Shown: positions 1 to 9,334, numbered from the stretch's first letter. The stretch: 64,000 bases of DNA from Aliamphritea hakodatensis (GCF_024347195.1 NZ_AP025281.1:5022001-5086000); one strand, 5' to 3'. Notes: a model not told the origin generated them from the letters alone. Program-made: numbers and translations.

Positions 1-729
1 GATCAGCGCGGGGCGCAAAGCTTCAGCGATGCCCTGACCGGTGCCACCAGCTTCTGGATTCTGTGCCTGCTGACCGCCAGTATCATCCTGCCATGGTTAC
101 GTTTACGCCGGGTACCGGTGCAGGTAGAAACACCCTCCAACCACGTGGCAGTAGCAACCTTCGACCACGGAGTGACCCCCTTTGCCGGTTCGTCCACCGC
201 AATCAGTCTGAACCCGCTAATGGAATGGCATCACTTTGCCAATGCGCCCTCTCCGCACAAAGACGGTTTCCGGCTGGTGATTTCCCGGGCCGGTGACTGG
301 ACGGGTAATTTTATTGAGCAGAAGCCCAGCCATGTATGGGTGAAAGGCATCCCGCAGGCGGGTGTGGCTTACATCGAAGTGCTGTTCAAAAAGGTGGTGT
401 ACGTCGCCACCGGCAGCGGCATCGGCCCGGTTTTACCGCACCTGTTGGCGCAGGACGTGCCTATTCATCTGATATGGTCCACCCGCGAACCGCGCAAAAC
501 CTACGGTGACGCACTGGTGGACGAAATTCTCGAAGCGCAACCGGACGCGCATATCTGGGATACCGATGCCAACGGCAAACCGGATCTGGTCAGACTTGCC
601 TATCAGGCCTGCCAGGAACACGGCGCAGAAGCAGTCATTTGTATATCCAATGAAAAACTCACCTGGCAGGTGGTATACGGCATGGAAAGCCGCGGTATTC
701 CGGCCTACGGGGCCATCTGGGATTCATGA
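1..729 (+). CDS. Membrane-anchored FNR-like NAD(P)-binding oxidoreductase, C-terminal part
   Basis: The reading frame is open from base 1, so the gene starts upstream of the window; 242 residues are visible. A single hydrophobic segment lies at about residues 18-31 of the visible part. It is followed by a soluble ferredoxin-reductase-like domain: a flavin-domain-like stretch, then the nucleotide-binding signature GSGIGPVLPHLL and an NAD(P)-binding half ending in an aromatic-rich tail. This matches the C-terminal layout of integral-membrane reductases of the TmpA/ferric-reductase-like type. Substrate and electron acceptor cannot be read from what is visible. The stop overlaps an in-frame ATG of the downstream enoyl-CoA hydratase gene, so the two are probably one operon. 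Confidence 0.6.
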   Translation, partial: DQRGAQSFSDALTGATSFWILCLLTASIILPWLRLRRVPVQVETPSNHVAVATFDHGVTPFAGSSTAISLNPLMEWHHFANAPSPHKDGFRLVISRAGDWTGNFIEQKPSHVWVKGIPQAGVAYIEVLFKKVVYVATGSGIGPVLPHLLAQDVPIHLIWSTREPRKTYGDALVDEILEAQPDAHIWDTDANGKPDLVRLAYQACQEHGAEAVICISNEKLTWQVVYGMESRGIPAYGAIWDS

Positions 730-743
730 ACAGGAGCAACACT

Positions 744-1532
744 ATGTCTGACTTGCTATCCGATCATAACAGCCCCCTGCTGGCTGAACGCCACGGCAGA
801 GTGGTGGTGCTGCGGCTCAACCGTCCGGCGGTGCTGAACGCCCTCAACAGCCAGCTGATGCAGCTGCTGGTCAGCACCTGCAGCGAACTGGATGCTGATC
901 CCGATACCGGCTGCATCATTCTCACCGGTAACGAACGGGCTTTCGCCGCCGGTGCAGACATTGAAGAGCTGGCCGCACAGCGGCATCTGGATATGTTTCA
1001 GCAAGGATTCTTTGAACCTTGGGACCGGTTTGCCGCTCTAAGAACTCCGATAATCGCTGCGGTATCCGGCTACGCCTTAGGCGGCGGCTGTGAACTGGCT
1101 ATGATGTGCGACATGATTTTTGCCGCCGACAACGCCCGTTTCGGCCAGCCGGAAGTCAAAATTGGCGTCACCCCCGGCATGGGCGGCTCGCAACGGCTGA
1201 CCCGGCTGGTAGGTAAATCACGGGCCATGGATATGATCCTCACCGGCCGGATGATGAATGCGCAGGAGGCTGAACGCGCCGGTCTGGCCGCCAGAGTGGT
1301 CCCGGCAGATGCGCTGTTCAGCACCGCGCTGGAAGCCGCTCAGCAAATTGCAGGCTACAGCAAAGCCGTCACCATGACCGCCAAGGAAATGGTCAGGCAG
1401 GCAGAGCAAACCAGCCTGCAGGACGGCGTACTGTTCGAACGGCGCAGCTACTATGCCCTCTACGGCAGCGAGGATCAGATCGAAGGTATGCAGGCGTTTA
1501 TGGAAAAACGCCCGGCGGTATTCCGGCGTTGA
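744..1532 (+). CDS. Enoyl-CoA hydratase/isomerase family protein
   Basis: Predicted 262-residue crotonase-fold enzyme that hydrates trans-2-enoyl-CoA thioesters in fatty-acid or aromatic-acid beta-oxidation. It has the oxyanion-hole region AFAAGADI, the GYALGGGCELA segment with the first catalytic Glu, and GQPEVKIGVTPG with the second Glu, so it looks catalytically competent. An ATG at 726 overlaps the preceding stop, but the ATG at 744 is preceded by AGGAG at 732-736 with good spacing and is preferred. The family is broad and the exact acyl-CoA substrate cannot be assigned. Its close coupling to a membrane reductase and to a two-component system suggests a sensed acyl-CoA conversion (inference). 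Confidence 0.85.
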   Translation: MSDLLSDHNSPLLAERHGRVVVLRLNRPAVLNALNSQLMQLLVSTCSELDADPDTGCIILTGNERAFAAGADIEELAAQRHLDMFQQGFFEPWDRFAALRTPIIAAVSGYALGGGCELAMMCDMIFAADNARFGQPEVKIGVTPGMGGSQRLTRLVGKSRAMDMILTGRMMNAQEAERAGLAARVVPADALFSTALEAAQQIAGYSKAVTMTAKEMVRQAEQTSLQDGVLFERRSYYALYGSEDQIEGMQAFMEKRPAVFRR

Positions 1533-1576
1533 ATACCGGTTATATACAGGACGTGACCGTGAGACAGGATTTGCCC

Positions 1577-2290
1577 ATGGAAAATAAGAAAATACTCATC
1601 GTAGAAGATCAGGACGAAATTGCCGATCTGTTACAATTGCACCTCTCGGATCTGGGTGCCGAAATCACCCGCGTCAGTGACGGCCACAGCGGTATGCGTA
1701 TGGCCTGCAGTATGGACTGGGACTTACTGATTCTGGATATCCAGTTACCCGGCCCGTCCGGGCTGGAAATATGTCGCAGCGTCAGACGTAACCAGAACTA
1801 TGTGCCGATTCTGCTGCTTACCTGCCGTTCCAGCGAGCTGGACCGGGTACTGGGGCTGGATCTGGGGGCCGATGACTACATCACAAAACCCTTCAGCGTG
1901 ATGGAGCTTATTGCCCGCATTAAAGCGATGTTCCGCCGGGTCAGCGCCATTCAGAACGCCAATCCCAAAGAGCAGGACACTCTGAGACTGGGAAAGCTAT
2001 CCATCGACGAAAAACTCCATGAAGTAAAACTGGCAGGCAAAACCATCGACCTGACCGCCCGGGAATTTGACCTGCTGCGTTACTTTGCCTGCCAGCCGGG
2101 CCGGGTCTTCCGCCGTTCCGAATTACTGGACAATGTCTGGGGTTACGGCCACGCCGGCTACGAGCATACGGTCAACTCCCATATCAACCGGCTGCGGGCA
2201 AAAATTGAACATGATTCCAACAACCCGGAAATCATCGTCACCGTCTGGGGGGTAGGCTATAAGCTGGATACCGAGAGGCTCAGCCTGTGA
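1577..2290 (+). CDS. OmpR/PhoB-family response regulator
   Basis: 237-residue DNA-binding response regulator. The N-terminal receiver has the acidic pocket E10/D11, the phospho-acceptor D54 in LILDIQLPG and the conserved K104 in DYITKPF. The C-terminal winged-helix domain (about 135-235) contains the typical TAREFDLL, RVFRRSELLDNVWG and GVGYKL elements. A TTG at 1529 opens the same frame, but the ATG at 1577 has AGGA at 1566-1569 and starts right at the receiver fold, so 1577 is chosen. It overlaps the downstream sensor kinase start by 4 bases. The target genes are not identifiable from sequence. Confidence 0.92.
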   Translation: MENKKILIVEDQDEIADLLQLHLSDLGAEITRVSDGHSGMRMACSMDWDLLILDIQLPGPSGLEICRSVRRNQNYVPILLLTCRSSELDRVLGLDLGADDYITKPFSVMELIARIKAMFRRVSAIQNANPKEQDTLRLGKLSIDEKLHEVKLAGKTIDLTAREFDLLRYFACQPGRVFRRSELLDNVWGYGHAGYEHTVNSHINRLRAKIEHDSNNPEIIVTVWGVGYKLDTERLSL

Positions 2291-3843
2291 CCCCGGCTGA
2301 ATCTGCCGGTCAGTCAGCCGGGCGAATGCAGAAAGGCTTAATCAGCACCTTGAATACCCGGCTATCACTGGCGCTGATGTTCATTGTTATTGCCGTGGGC
2401 GTGGCGGTTATGCTGGTCAGCCAGAACTGGATGCGGGCTTATTATGAAGAGCTGACTCAAAAACTGAATTTCAGCATTGCCATGTACGTCACCGACACGT
2501 ACAGCCTGATCACTCAGAACGGCGATACCGCCCGGGTGCAGGTCGATGCGATCGAAGCCCTCGCCCAGCAGGCAATGGTAATAAACCCGCTGGCAGAAGT
2601 GTACCTGCTGGATGCCCGGGGCAATATTCTCGCCCATGCCCTGCAGGACGATAATCTCGCCCGGCGCAACATTCCGCTAGGCCCCTTGCAGGCCTTTATC
2701 CGGGGCGACATTGAATACCCGTTACGCGGTGCAGACCCCCGCCATACCGATGCTGAAAAAGTATTCTCTGCTGCTGAAATCCGCCAGAACGGTCAGTTAC
2801 AGGGGTATCTGTACGTGATTCTGGGCGGCCAGCTGTACGACAACATTGAAGATGGCATTCAGGACAGTTACAGCCGTTCCATGGTACTGGTCGCCATTGC
2901 CGTGATTACCCTGGCGGCGATCCTCGCTGGCTGGCTGATTTTCCGGTTACTGGTCCGCCGTTTAGGCATGCTCAGCCAGGCCATGCACAGCTTCAGCGAA
3001 CAGAACCTGGATCACTGCCGTAACGACCTGCAGCAGCCGGCACAGGCCCCCCTGCCTAAAGATGAAATAGACTTACTGGCGCAGACATTTGAACGGATGT
3101 CAGAAAAAATCGGCATGCAGTTTGAGATGCTCCGTGAAGCAGACCAGACCCGCCGGGAGCTGATCAGCAATGTCTCCCACGACCTTCGCACCCCGTTATC
3201 GACCATTCAGGGCTATCTGGAAACCCTGCTGATCAAAAACAGCAGCCTGAATGACACCGAACGTATGGCGTTTCTGCGCACCGCCATGCACAGTTCGCAC
3301 CGGCTGGGGCAACTGATTCAGGATTTATTCGAGTTATCTAAGCTGGAAGCCAAGCAAATGAGCGCCAGCTGTGAACGCTTTTCACTGGCTGAGCTGGTGT
3401 TCGATACCATTCAGGAATTCCGCTTACAGGCGGAGGCCAAAAATATTCACATTGAAGTGGTCAACCTGCAGAACAGCGCTTTTGTCTATGCGGATATCAG
3501 TCTGATTCAGCGGGTCTTTGAAAACCTGCTGCGCAATGCGGTTACCTACACGCCTGCAAATGGTGAAATCCGCCTGCAAATTGAAGCGGACGCTGCCCGG
3601 CCGCAGGGCGCTATCAGCATCAGTATTGCTGATAATGGTCAGGGAATCAGCCCGGAACACCTGCCGCATATATTTGACCGTTTCTATACCCAGCAGCAGG
3701 CCAAAAGTACCAATACCGGCTCCACCGGGCTGGGGCTGGCGATTGTAAAACGTATTCTTGAACTGCACAGCAGTGAAATCGAGGTACAAAGTCAGCTGAA
3801 TCAGGGCAGTTGCTTCCGCTTTTCCCTGCAGGCTGCGGCCTGA
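2287..3843 (+). CDS. Sensor histidine kinase of the two-component pair
   Basis: 518-residue inner-membrane kinase. Order: TM1 about 26-46, a periplasmic sensor of about 150 residues, TM2 about 198-222, HAMP, a HisKA dimerisation helix with phospho-acceptor His298 in SNVSHDLRTPLS, and an HATPase domain with N-box NLLRNAVTY near 413, DNGQGIS near 449 and the GLGLAIV box. The GTG start at 2287 overlaps the regulator stop (GTGA) and has GAGAGG at 2273-2278; an ATG at 2326 is the alternative. The periplasmic ligand is unknown. The 4-base overlap makes it the cognate kinase of the regulator at 1577-2290. Confidence 0.92.
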   Translation: MTPAESAGQSAGRMQKGLISTLNTRLSLALMFIVIAVGVAVMLVSQNWMRAYYEELTQKLNFSIAMYVTDTYSLITQNGDTARVQVDAIEALAQQAMVINPLAEVYLLDARGNILAHALQDDNLARRNIPLGPLQAFIRGDIEYPLRGADPRHTDAEKVFSAAEIRQNGQLQGYLYVILGGQLYDNIEDGIQDSYSRSMVLVAIAVITLAAILAGWLIFRLLVRRLGMLSQAMHSFSEQNLDHCRNDLQQPAQAPLPKDEIDLLAQTFERMSEKIGMQFEMLREADQTRRELISNVSHDLRTPLSTIQGYLETLLIKNSSLNDTERMAFLRTAMHSSHRLGQLIQDLFELSKLEAKQMSASCERFSLAELVFDTIQEFRLQAEAKNIHIEVVNLQNSAFVYADISLIQRVFENLLRNAVTYTPANGEIRLQIEADAARPQGAISISIADNGQGISPEHLPHIFDRFYTQQQAKSTNTGSTGLGLAIVKRILELHSSEIEVQSQLNQGSCFRFSLQAAA

Positions 3844-3854
3844 ACACCGTCACC

Positions 3855-3882
3855 AACGCCCGCCACTGGCAGGGCGTTTTCT
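3855..3882 (+). terminator. Rho-independent terminator after the two-component operon
   Basis: A 7-bp perfect stem AACGCCC (3855-3861) / GGGCGTT (3872-3878) with a 10-base loop is followed by a short T-rich tail. It lies 12 bases after the kinase stop, so it probably ends the operon that enters the window at base 1. Confidence 0.75.
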
Positions 3883-3999
3883 TTAAAGTTGCCTGAAAGC
3901 TGGTATGAATGACTAAGGTCAACTGCCCCCGTTGACCTAAGACGATTCTGTTTATACTCTATCTGACACATTAAGCCCGCATTACATAGCGGAATTACA

Positions 4000-4119
4000 G
4001 TGGATGATCTGCAGCGTCAGTACCTGACAGAGCTCATCACTGTAGGAGACCACGACAGCGTTCTGCAAACATCAGACCTGTATAAGCTCCCGGATTTTCC
4101 TGAAGTATTAAACGGATAA
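4000..4119 (+). CDS. Possible small ORF (39 codons) ahead of the TRAP receptor
   Basis: A GTG-initiated frame encodes a 39-residue acidic peptide with no membrane segment, ending 20 bases before the next gene. Codon use resembles the neighbours, and it fills much of the otherwise empty 296-base gap between 3844 and 4139. No convincing ribosome binding site precedes the GTG, and no family is recognised. It may be a leader peptide, a real small protein or chance. Confidence 0.2.
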   Translation: MDDLQRQYLTELITVGDHDSVLQTSDLYKLPDFPEVLNG

Positions 4120-4139
4120 ACAGTTTATAGGAGCTATCA

Positions 4140-5216
4140 ATGAGCGTCTCCTGGTGCAAGTCGTATCTGCTGCCAGCCAGCCTGTTGTTAACATTCTGTC
4201 TTAGTCTGAGTGGCTGTATTGATCAGGAACCGGACACGATTTCCTGGCGTTTACAAACCCAGGCAACCAAAGAAAGTATCGATTATAAGGGGCTTGTGGA
4301 ACTGGCGGATAACGTCAGTAAAATGAGTTCCGGCCGCCTGCAGCTGGAAATTATCCCCAGCTGTGAAGTGCCCGCCGGACCGGATATTTACACCGCGGTT
4401 CAGGAGCGCCGTATTGAAATGGGTAACGGCTGGCCGAACTGGTGGTCCGGTCAGCACCCGGCATGGGCCCTGATGAATGCCGGCCCGTTTGACTTCATGA
4501 ACCTCGATGCTTCCATGATGTTCTTCCTCGCCGGCGACGGTACCAAACTGGCTAACACCCTCTCCTCGCCTGACGGCATTATGTGGCGACCGGCCTGGTG
4601 GCCGGGCATGGAATTTGGCCTGATCTCCAGAGAGCCCATCACCGGGCTGGATGATCTGCGTAACAAAAAAGTCAGGATTGGCCCGGGGCTGCCCAGTGAA
4701 GTACTGACCGCCGCTGCCGGTGCCTACACCATACCGCTGGTGCCGAACGAAATCCGTCCGGCACTGGAAAACGGCGACATTGATGCGGTTGAATGGACCA
4801 CCGCGCGCGGTGCCTGGGATCTGGGCCTGCATGACATCGGCAAAAATGCCATTGTCCCGGCAATCTGGCAACCATCAGTATTATCTGATTTCCTGATCAA
4901 CCAGGCGGCCTATGACGAATTGGCGCCGGATCTGCAGGCCATCCTGGAGTCGGCCATTAAATCTTATACCCTGAGCATCACCATGAAGGCCAAAGTCTCT
5001 GACTTTAAAGCCTTTAAGCAACTCGCCGGCAGTGGTGTCAACATCAACCGGTGGTCGCAGGAAGACATCGACCGCTGGCGTGAAGAGTCAGATAAAGTAC
5101 TGGTTAAGTACGCCCAGAGGGACCCGCTGACAAAAGAAATTATTGAGAAAAAGCGCAACTTTAAAAAGGAATTTAACCAGTATTACGACTGGTTCGGGAA
5201 TTATGAGCAGCAATGA
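4140..5216 (+). CDS. TRAP-transporter-type solute-binding lipoprotein (DctP family), orphan
   Basis: 358 residues with a lipoprotein signal peptide whose lipobox LSGC places the lipidated cysteine at residue 26, followed by a DctP-type periplasmic binding fold. Visible family features are the IYTAVQERRIEMGNG region, DDLRNKKVRIGPG, and GDIDAVEWTTARGAWDLGLH with the substrate-contact region. AGGAG lies 7 bases upstream of the ATG. No DctQ/DctM permease genes are in the window. Instead the stop overlaps by 4 bases the start of a membrane PAS-GGDEF-EAL protein. This suggests that the receptor delivers a ligand signal to that protein rather than serving transport (inference from arrangement). Confidence 0.85.
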   Translation: MSVSWCKSYLLPASLLLTFCLSLSGCIDQEPDTISWRLQTQATKESIDYKGLVELADNVSKMSSGRLQLEIIPSCEVPAGPDIYTAVQERRIEMGNGWPNWWSGQHPAWALMNAGPFDFMNLDASMMFFLAGDGTKLANTLSSPDGIMWRPAWWPGMEFGLISREPITGLDDLRNKKVRIGPGLPSEVLTAAAGAYTIPLVPNEIRPALENGDIDAVEWTTARGAWDLGLHDIGKNAIVPAIWQPSVLSDFLINQAAYDELAPDLQAILESAIKSYTLSITMKAKVSDFKAFKQLAGSGVNINRWSQEDIDRWREESDKVLVKYAQRDPLTKEIIEKKRNFKKEFNQYYDWFGNYEQQ

Positions 5217-7498
5217 TTAACCGCTTAACGATCCGGCTGTTCTGTATCGTTAGCCTCATCACCCTGCTGGTGATGAGTTCCTTCGTCGCAGTACGTTATG
5301 TGGCTAACGCTGAACTGATGGAAAGCACCTCCCAGGAACGGGGGCTGGCGGTTGCCAAACGGGTAGCCGCCTCAGTTAAACCCACCATCTGGAACATCTA
5401 CAACAAGTCCTACAACCGAACCTATACCGCGGAATTTGCGGATGCCATTCTGGATGCAGAGATGGACTCGGAGTTTATTCAGGGCATCAAGGTATTCGGC
5501 AATTTCGGCCACCTCTATATGGGGAAAATCAAGCGGGACAATCAGCAGATTGAACGCTTCAACGCCGACAATGATGAACTGAACTGGAAGCAACAGCCCA
5601 ACCGGATCAGCTACCCGGTATCCCTCGGCGCGATGACCATAGGCCATGTCGAAGTCAGTTATTCGGATAAAGAATTTGCCGAAACCCTGCGCAGCTCCCT
5701 GTGGGTGGATATTACGCAGGTGGCCATTGTCAGCCTGTTGTTCGTCGGTTCACTGTATATTGTGCTGCGCCTGGCACTGGTCTCCCCGATGCAGTCCCTG
5801 CAGGTGGCCCAACATGCACTGGACGCTCTCAACGAAGCGGTGTTTGTGGTCAATAAAGACGGTCATGTCATCGACATAAACCCCAGTTACACCACCATCA
5901 CCCACTATAAAGAATCCGAAATACTCCACCGCCCCCCTGCCATCTACGCCACCGACCGCGCTCAGTTACCCATTTTCCAGTTTGCCGCCGACACCCTTGA
6001 GAAGAAAAAAAGCTGGTCCGGTCAGGTGGTCGGCCAGCGCAAGGACGGTACAACGTTCCCGGGCTGGCTGAACATCAACATTGTGGAGCCGGTTGATGGC
6101 GTACTGAGCGACGCCAACACCACCTATGTAGGGGTGCTGACAGACATCGCAGAAAAACAGGAAGCGGAGCAGAAACTGCACCACCTGGCCTATTTTGACA
6201 CGCTCACCCAGATCCCTAACCGCTATTCTTTTATGCTGCGTCTGGAAGCCGATATTCATCTGGCCAGCCGTCAGTCCAGCGCGCTGGCGCTGCTGTTTAT
6301 TGATCTGGACAATTTTAAATGGACCAATGACAGTTTTGGTCACGAAGCCGGTGATCTGTTACTGATCGAAATTGCTAACCGGCTGAAAGCCCGGCTGCGT
6401 AAGTCCGATACGGTATACCGGATCGGGGGCGATGAATTCACCGTCATAGTGTCCAGCTACCTGGATAACGACAGTCTGGTACAGCTGGCTGAAGATCTGG
6501 TCGGCACCATCGGCCGCACCTTCTATGTGGATGAACACAAGATCAAACCCGGTGCCAGCATCGGCATTTCCACCTTCCCGGGTGACGCCGCCAACGCCCA
6601 TGAACTGATTAAACGGGCAGACTCCGCCATGTTCCAGGCCAAGGAACAGGGCCGCGGACAGGTCTGCTTCTTCTCCTCCCATCTGGAACAGCAGCGGCAG
6701 CGGGATCAGATGATTATAGAAGGCCTCAAAGAAGCCATTCAGGAAGATGAGCTGGACCTGCACTATCAGCCGAAGGTGATGCTCCGCCCGGACGGTTTTG
6801 AGGTTATCGGTGCCGAAGCGTTATTACGCTGGCACCGTAACGGTGAGGTGGTCTCCACGCCGGACCGCTTCATTCCGATTGCCGAACAGAGCAACCTGAT
6901 CTGCGAGCTGGGCTACTGGGTCATTAACAAATCCTGCCAGCAAATCGCTGAATGGAAACAGCAGTCGCTGGGCCCCCTGACCATCGCCGTTAACCTGTCC
7001 CCACGGCAGTTCAAAGACAGCCAGTTATGTGATTATCTGGACAGCTGCCTGCAGAAATACGGGATTCAGCCCGGTGAACTGGAGCTGGAAATTACCGAAA
7101 GTGCCGTTATCGAAGACATGGAAGGATCGATTAAAACCCTCACCCGGCTGCAGTCCATGGGCATCTCAATTGCTATGGATGACTTCGGTACCGGGTATTC
7201 TTCGCTGGGCTATCTGAAACAGTTACCGATAGAAGTGCTGAAAATTGACCGCTCCTTTATCAGCACCATTCCGAACCCGGATGATAACGATGCCATCGTC
7301 AAAGCGATCTTTTCCATGGCCAGTGCACTGGGGCTGGAAGTGGTCGCTGAAGGTATCGAAAACCAGCAACAACTGGAGTTTCTGGTGGCCAACAACTGCC
7401 AGGTAGGGCAGGGCTATTACTTCTCCCAGCCACTGCCGGTGAAGCAGTTCAAACGCTGGCTGACCGCGCAGGCCCGCCCTCTGCTCAGCAAGGTATAA
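5213..7498 (+). CDS. Membrane PAS-GGDEF-EAL cyclic-di-GMP enzyme
   Basis: 761 residues. TM1 at about 6-28 and TM2 at about 165-189 enclose a periplasmic sensor of about 135 residues; a PAS domain (about 195-315) follows. The diguanylate cyclase domain has an intact GGDEF at 405-409 and an inhibitory RxxD site at 396-399. The EAL domain has EAL at 535-537, ELEITES and DDFGTGYSS. All key residues for both activities are present, so it could make or degrade c-di-GMP. The 4-base overlap with the upstream TRAP receptor implies co-translation and argues that the periplasmic domain reads that lipoprotein. Known PAS-GGDEF-EAL proteins often show one dominant activity; which one cannot be told here. 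Confidence 0.93.
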   Translation: MINRLTIRLFCIVSLITLLVMSSFVAVRYVANAELMESTSQERGLAVAKRVAASVKPTIWNIYNKSYNRTYTAEFADAILDAEMDSEFIQGIKVFGNFGHLYMGKIKRDNQQIERFNADNDELNWKQQPNRISYPVSLGAMTIGHVEVSYSDKEFAETLRSSLWVDITQVAIVSLLFVGSLYIVLRLALVSPMQSLQVAQHALDALNEAVFVVNKDGHVIDINPSYTTITHYKESEILHRPPAIYATDRAQLPIFQFAADTLEKKKSWSGQVVGQRKDGTTFPGWLNINIVEPVDGVLSDANTTYVGVLTDIAEKQEAEQKLHHLAYFDTLTQIPNRYSFMLRLEADIHLASRQSSALALLFIDLDNFKWTNDSFGHEAGDLLLIEIANRLKARLRKSDTVYRIGGDEFTVIVSSYLDNDSLVQLAEDLVGTIGRTFYVDEHKIKPGASIGISTFPGDAANAHELIKRADSAMFQAKEQGRGQVCFFSSHLEQQRQRDQMIIEGLKEAIQEDELDLHYQPKVMLRPDGFEVIGAEALLRWHRNGEVVSTPDRFIPIAEQSNLICELGYWVINKSCQQIAEWKQQSLGPLTIAVNLSPRQFKDSQLCDYLDSCLQKYGIQPGELELEITESAVIEDMEGSIKTLTRLQSMGISIAMDDFGTGYSSLGYLKQLPIEVLKIDRSFISTIPNPDDNDAIVKAIFSMASALGLEVVAEGIENQQQLEFLVANNCQVGQGYYFSQPLPVKQFKRWLTAQARPLLSKV

Positions 7499-7669
7499 GC
7501 CTGAAAGCAACGCCCGGATAGCCTACCAGCTGTCCAGTGCTGAACGGCAGGGTCTGCCAGACACCGCTCACCGCACGCCTTCCACCCTGCCCGGTAGCAC
7601 AACTGCAATCAGCAAAAACACCCCATGCAGCCCGCCTGACAACCCTGCGCGACAGACCTCCGGGCATAA

Positions 7670-7695
7670 AAAAACCATGCAGCTGCATGGTTTTT
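7670..7695. terminator. Bidirectional terminator between GGDEF-EAL and BCCT genes
   Basis: A perfect 26-base self-complementary sequence centred at 7682/7683 (core CCATGCAGCTGCATGG) is flanked by an A-run on the left and a T-run on the right. It can therefore terminate both the plus-strand c-di-GMP gene and the minus-strand transporter. The stretch 7499-7669 shows no gene. Confidence 0.85.
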
Positions 7696-7711
7696 GGGTT
7701 TAACCCGATGT

Positions 7712-9334
7712 TCAGTCCCGCGGGCTGAAAGCACCGCTGGTACGCATCTCACCGCCGGAAACAGGCTCTTGCGGCGCAGCAGACTCTGCGACCTCAGCCC
7801 CTTCATACTCTTTGGCATATTCCTGCTTCAGTGACCGCAGCAACGACCAGATCATAAAGCCGATACCAATCGCAAACGGGCTGCCCGCCACTATGGAGGC
7901 GGTCTGCACCGCTTTCAGTCCGCCACTGAGCAGCAGCACAATCGCCAGCATACCGGTAAACAGACCCCAGGTGATCTTCATTCCGAAGGCCGGTTCATAG
8001 GCACCCTTGGACATCTGCATCGCCACAAAGAAGCAGGCAGAGTCTGCCGAGGTCACCAGGAAGATGATCATGCTGACAAACACCACCAGGCTGAGCAAAC
8101 CGCTCATCGGGAAGCTGTCGAGCATCACATAAATACCGGAACCGACATTCGCCTGCACCGCGTCAAACAGTTTCACTTCACCGCCGGCTTCCAGCCCGAT
8201 TGCTGAACCGCCGATCACCGCAAACCAGAGCATGGAGCACAGGGTCGGAGTCAGCACCGCAAAGAGGATAAATTCACGCAGGGTACGTCCACGGGAAATC
8301 CGTGCCACAAAGCCACCGACAAAAGGCGACCAGGAGATGACGATCAGCCAGTAAAACACGGTCCACCAGTTAATCCAGCCACTCTTTTGCAGCGGATCGG
8401 CCCAGAACGTCATCGGCAGCAAGTTACCCAGATAGTTACCGATGCCGGTAACGTAATATCGCAGTAAGGTATTAGTGTCACCGGTCAGCAGGATGAATAC
8501 ACAGAATGCCACCACGATCGCCACGTTAATGGTACTCAGGTAGGCAACGCCACGCTTCAGGCCGGACACCGCTGACAGGCTGTACAGCAACGCCAGTAAA
8601 GCAATGATAATCACCTTGCCGGTATTACCGGTTTCAATGCCAAAGATATGGTTTACCCCGTAATCAATGGAGATCACCCCTAAGCCCAGTACCGTTGCGA
8701 TACCGCCGATGGTTGCCACCGCGCCGATCAGGTCCAGTAAACGTGCCCAGATACTGCCTTCTGTACGTTCCCCCAGCAGGCCGTACAGGGCAATACCGAT
8801 GTTCATCGGCTTACCGTAACGGAACGCCGGAAACGCAATGCACAGGCCGACAATGCAGTATCCCATCCAGGTATGCAGTCCCCAGTGCAGCGACGTGATC
8901 TGCAACGCGACAGGAATGGCTTCAGGCGTTGCCGGCTCTGCCATGTAAGGCGTTTGCATATAGTGATACAGCGGCTCAGCGACACCCCAGAGCAGGAAGC
9001 CCACGCCGATACCGCAACTGAACAGCATCGCCACCCAGGTAAAGGTTGAGAACTCAGGCGTATCTTCTTTTTTGCCCAGTTTAAGGTTGCCGTAACGGCT
9101 AAAGCCGACCCAGATACCAATGCCCACATACACCGCTAACGCCAGCACATAGGCCCAGCCAAACTGGCTGCTCAGGTACCCCTGCGCATTACTGGCATAG
9201 GTTTTCAACGTATCAGGGCTGATCACCCCGAGAGCGACAATCAGCAGTGTGATACCCGCTGTCGTCCAGAACAGGGGCTTGTCATAGTCCCCGAGGAATC
9301 CACCACGGCGGGTGGCTGACAGGTTATCCATCAT
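7712..9334 (-). CDS. BCCT-family betaine/choline/carnitine-type transporter
   Basis: 540-residue inner-membrane protein with about 12 hydrophobic segments. Family hallmarks are FSCGIGVGFLLWGVAEP in the region of TM3/TM4, the Trp-rich stretch ISWSPFVGGFVARISRGRTLREF around TM8, and FLVTSADSACF. BCCT carriers import trimethylammonium compounds, usually with Na+ or H+; the substrate here is unknown. The C-terminal tail is short and does not resemble the long osmosensory tails of BetP-type carriers. An AGGAGA precedes the start, where two ATGs are adjacent. It lies 92 bases downstream of the amidohydrolase gene on the same strand and is probably co-transcribed with it. Confidence 0.92.
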   Translation of the reverse strand: MMDNLSATRRGGFLGDYDKPLFWTTAGITLLIVALGVISPDTLKTYASNAQGYLSSQFGWAYVLALAVYVGIGIWVGFSRYGNLKLGKKEDTPEFSTFTWVAMLFSCGIGVGFLLWGVAEPLYHYMQTPYMAEPATPEAIPVALQITSLHWGLHTWMGYCIVGLCIAFPAFRYGKPMNIGIALYGLLGERTEGSIWARLLDLIGAVATIGGIATVLGLGVISIDYGVNHIFGIETGNTGKVIIIALLALLYSLSAVSGLKRGVAYLSTINVAIVVAFCVFILLTGDTNTLLRYYVTGIGNYLGNLLPMTFWADPLQKSGWINWWTVFYWLIVISWSPFVGGFVARISRGRTLREFILFAVLTPTLCSMLWFAVIGGSAIGLEAGGEVKLFDAVQANVGSGIYVMLDSFPMSGLLSLVVFVSMIIFLVTSADSACFFVAMQMSKGAYEPAFGMKITWGLFTGMLAIVLLLSGGLKAVQTASIVAGSPFAIGIGFMIWSLLRSLKQEYAKEYEGAEVAESAAPQEPVSGGEMRTSGAFSPRD

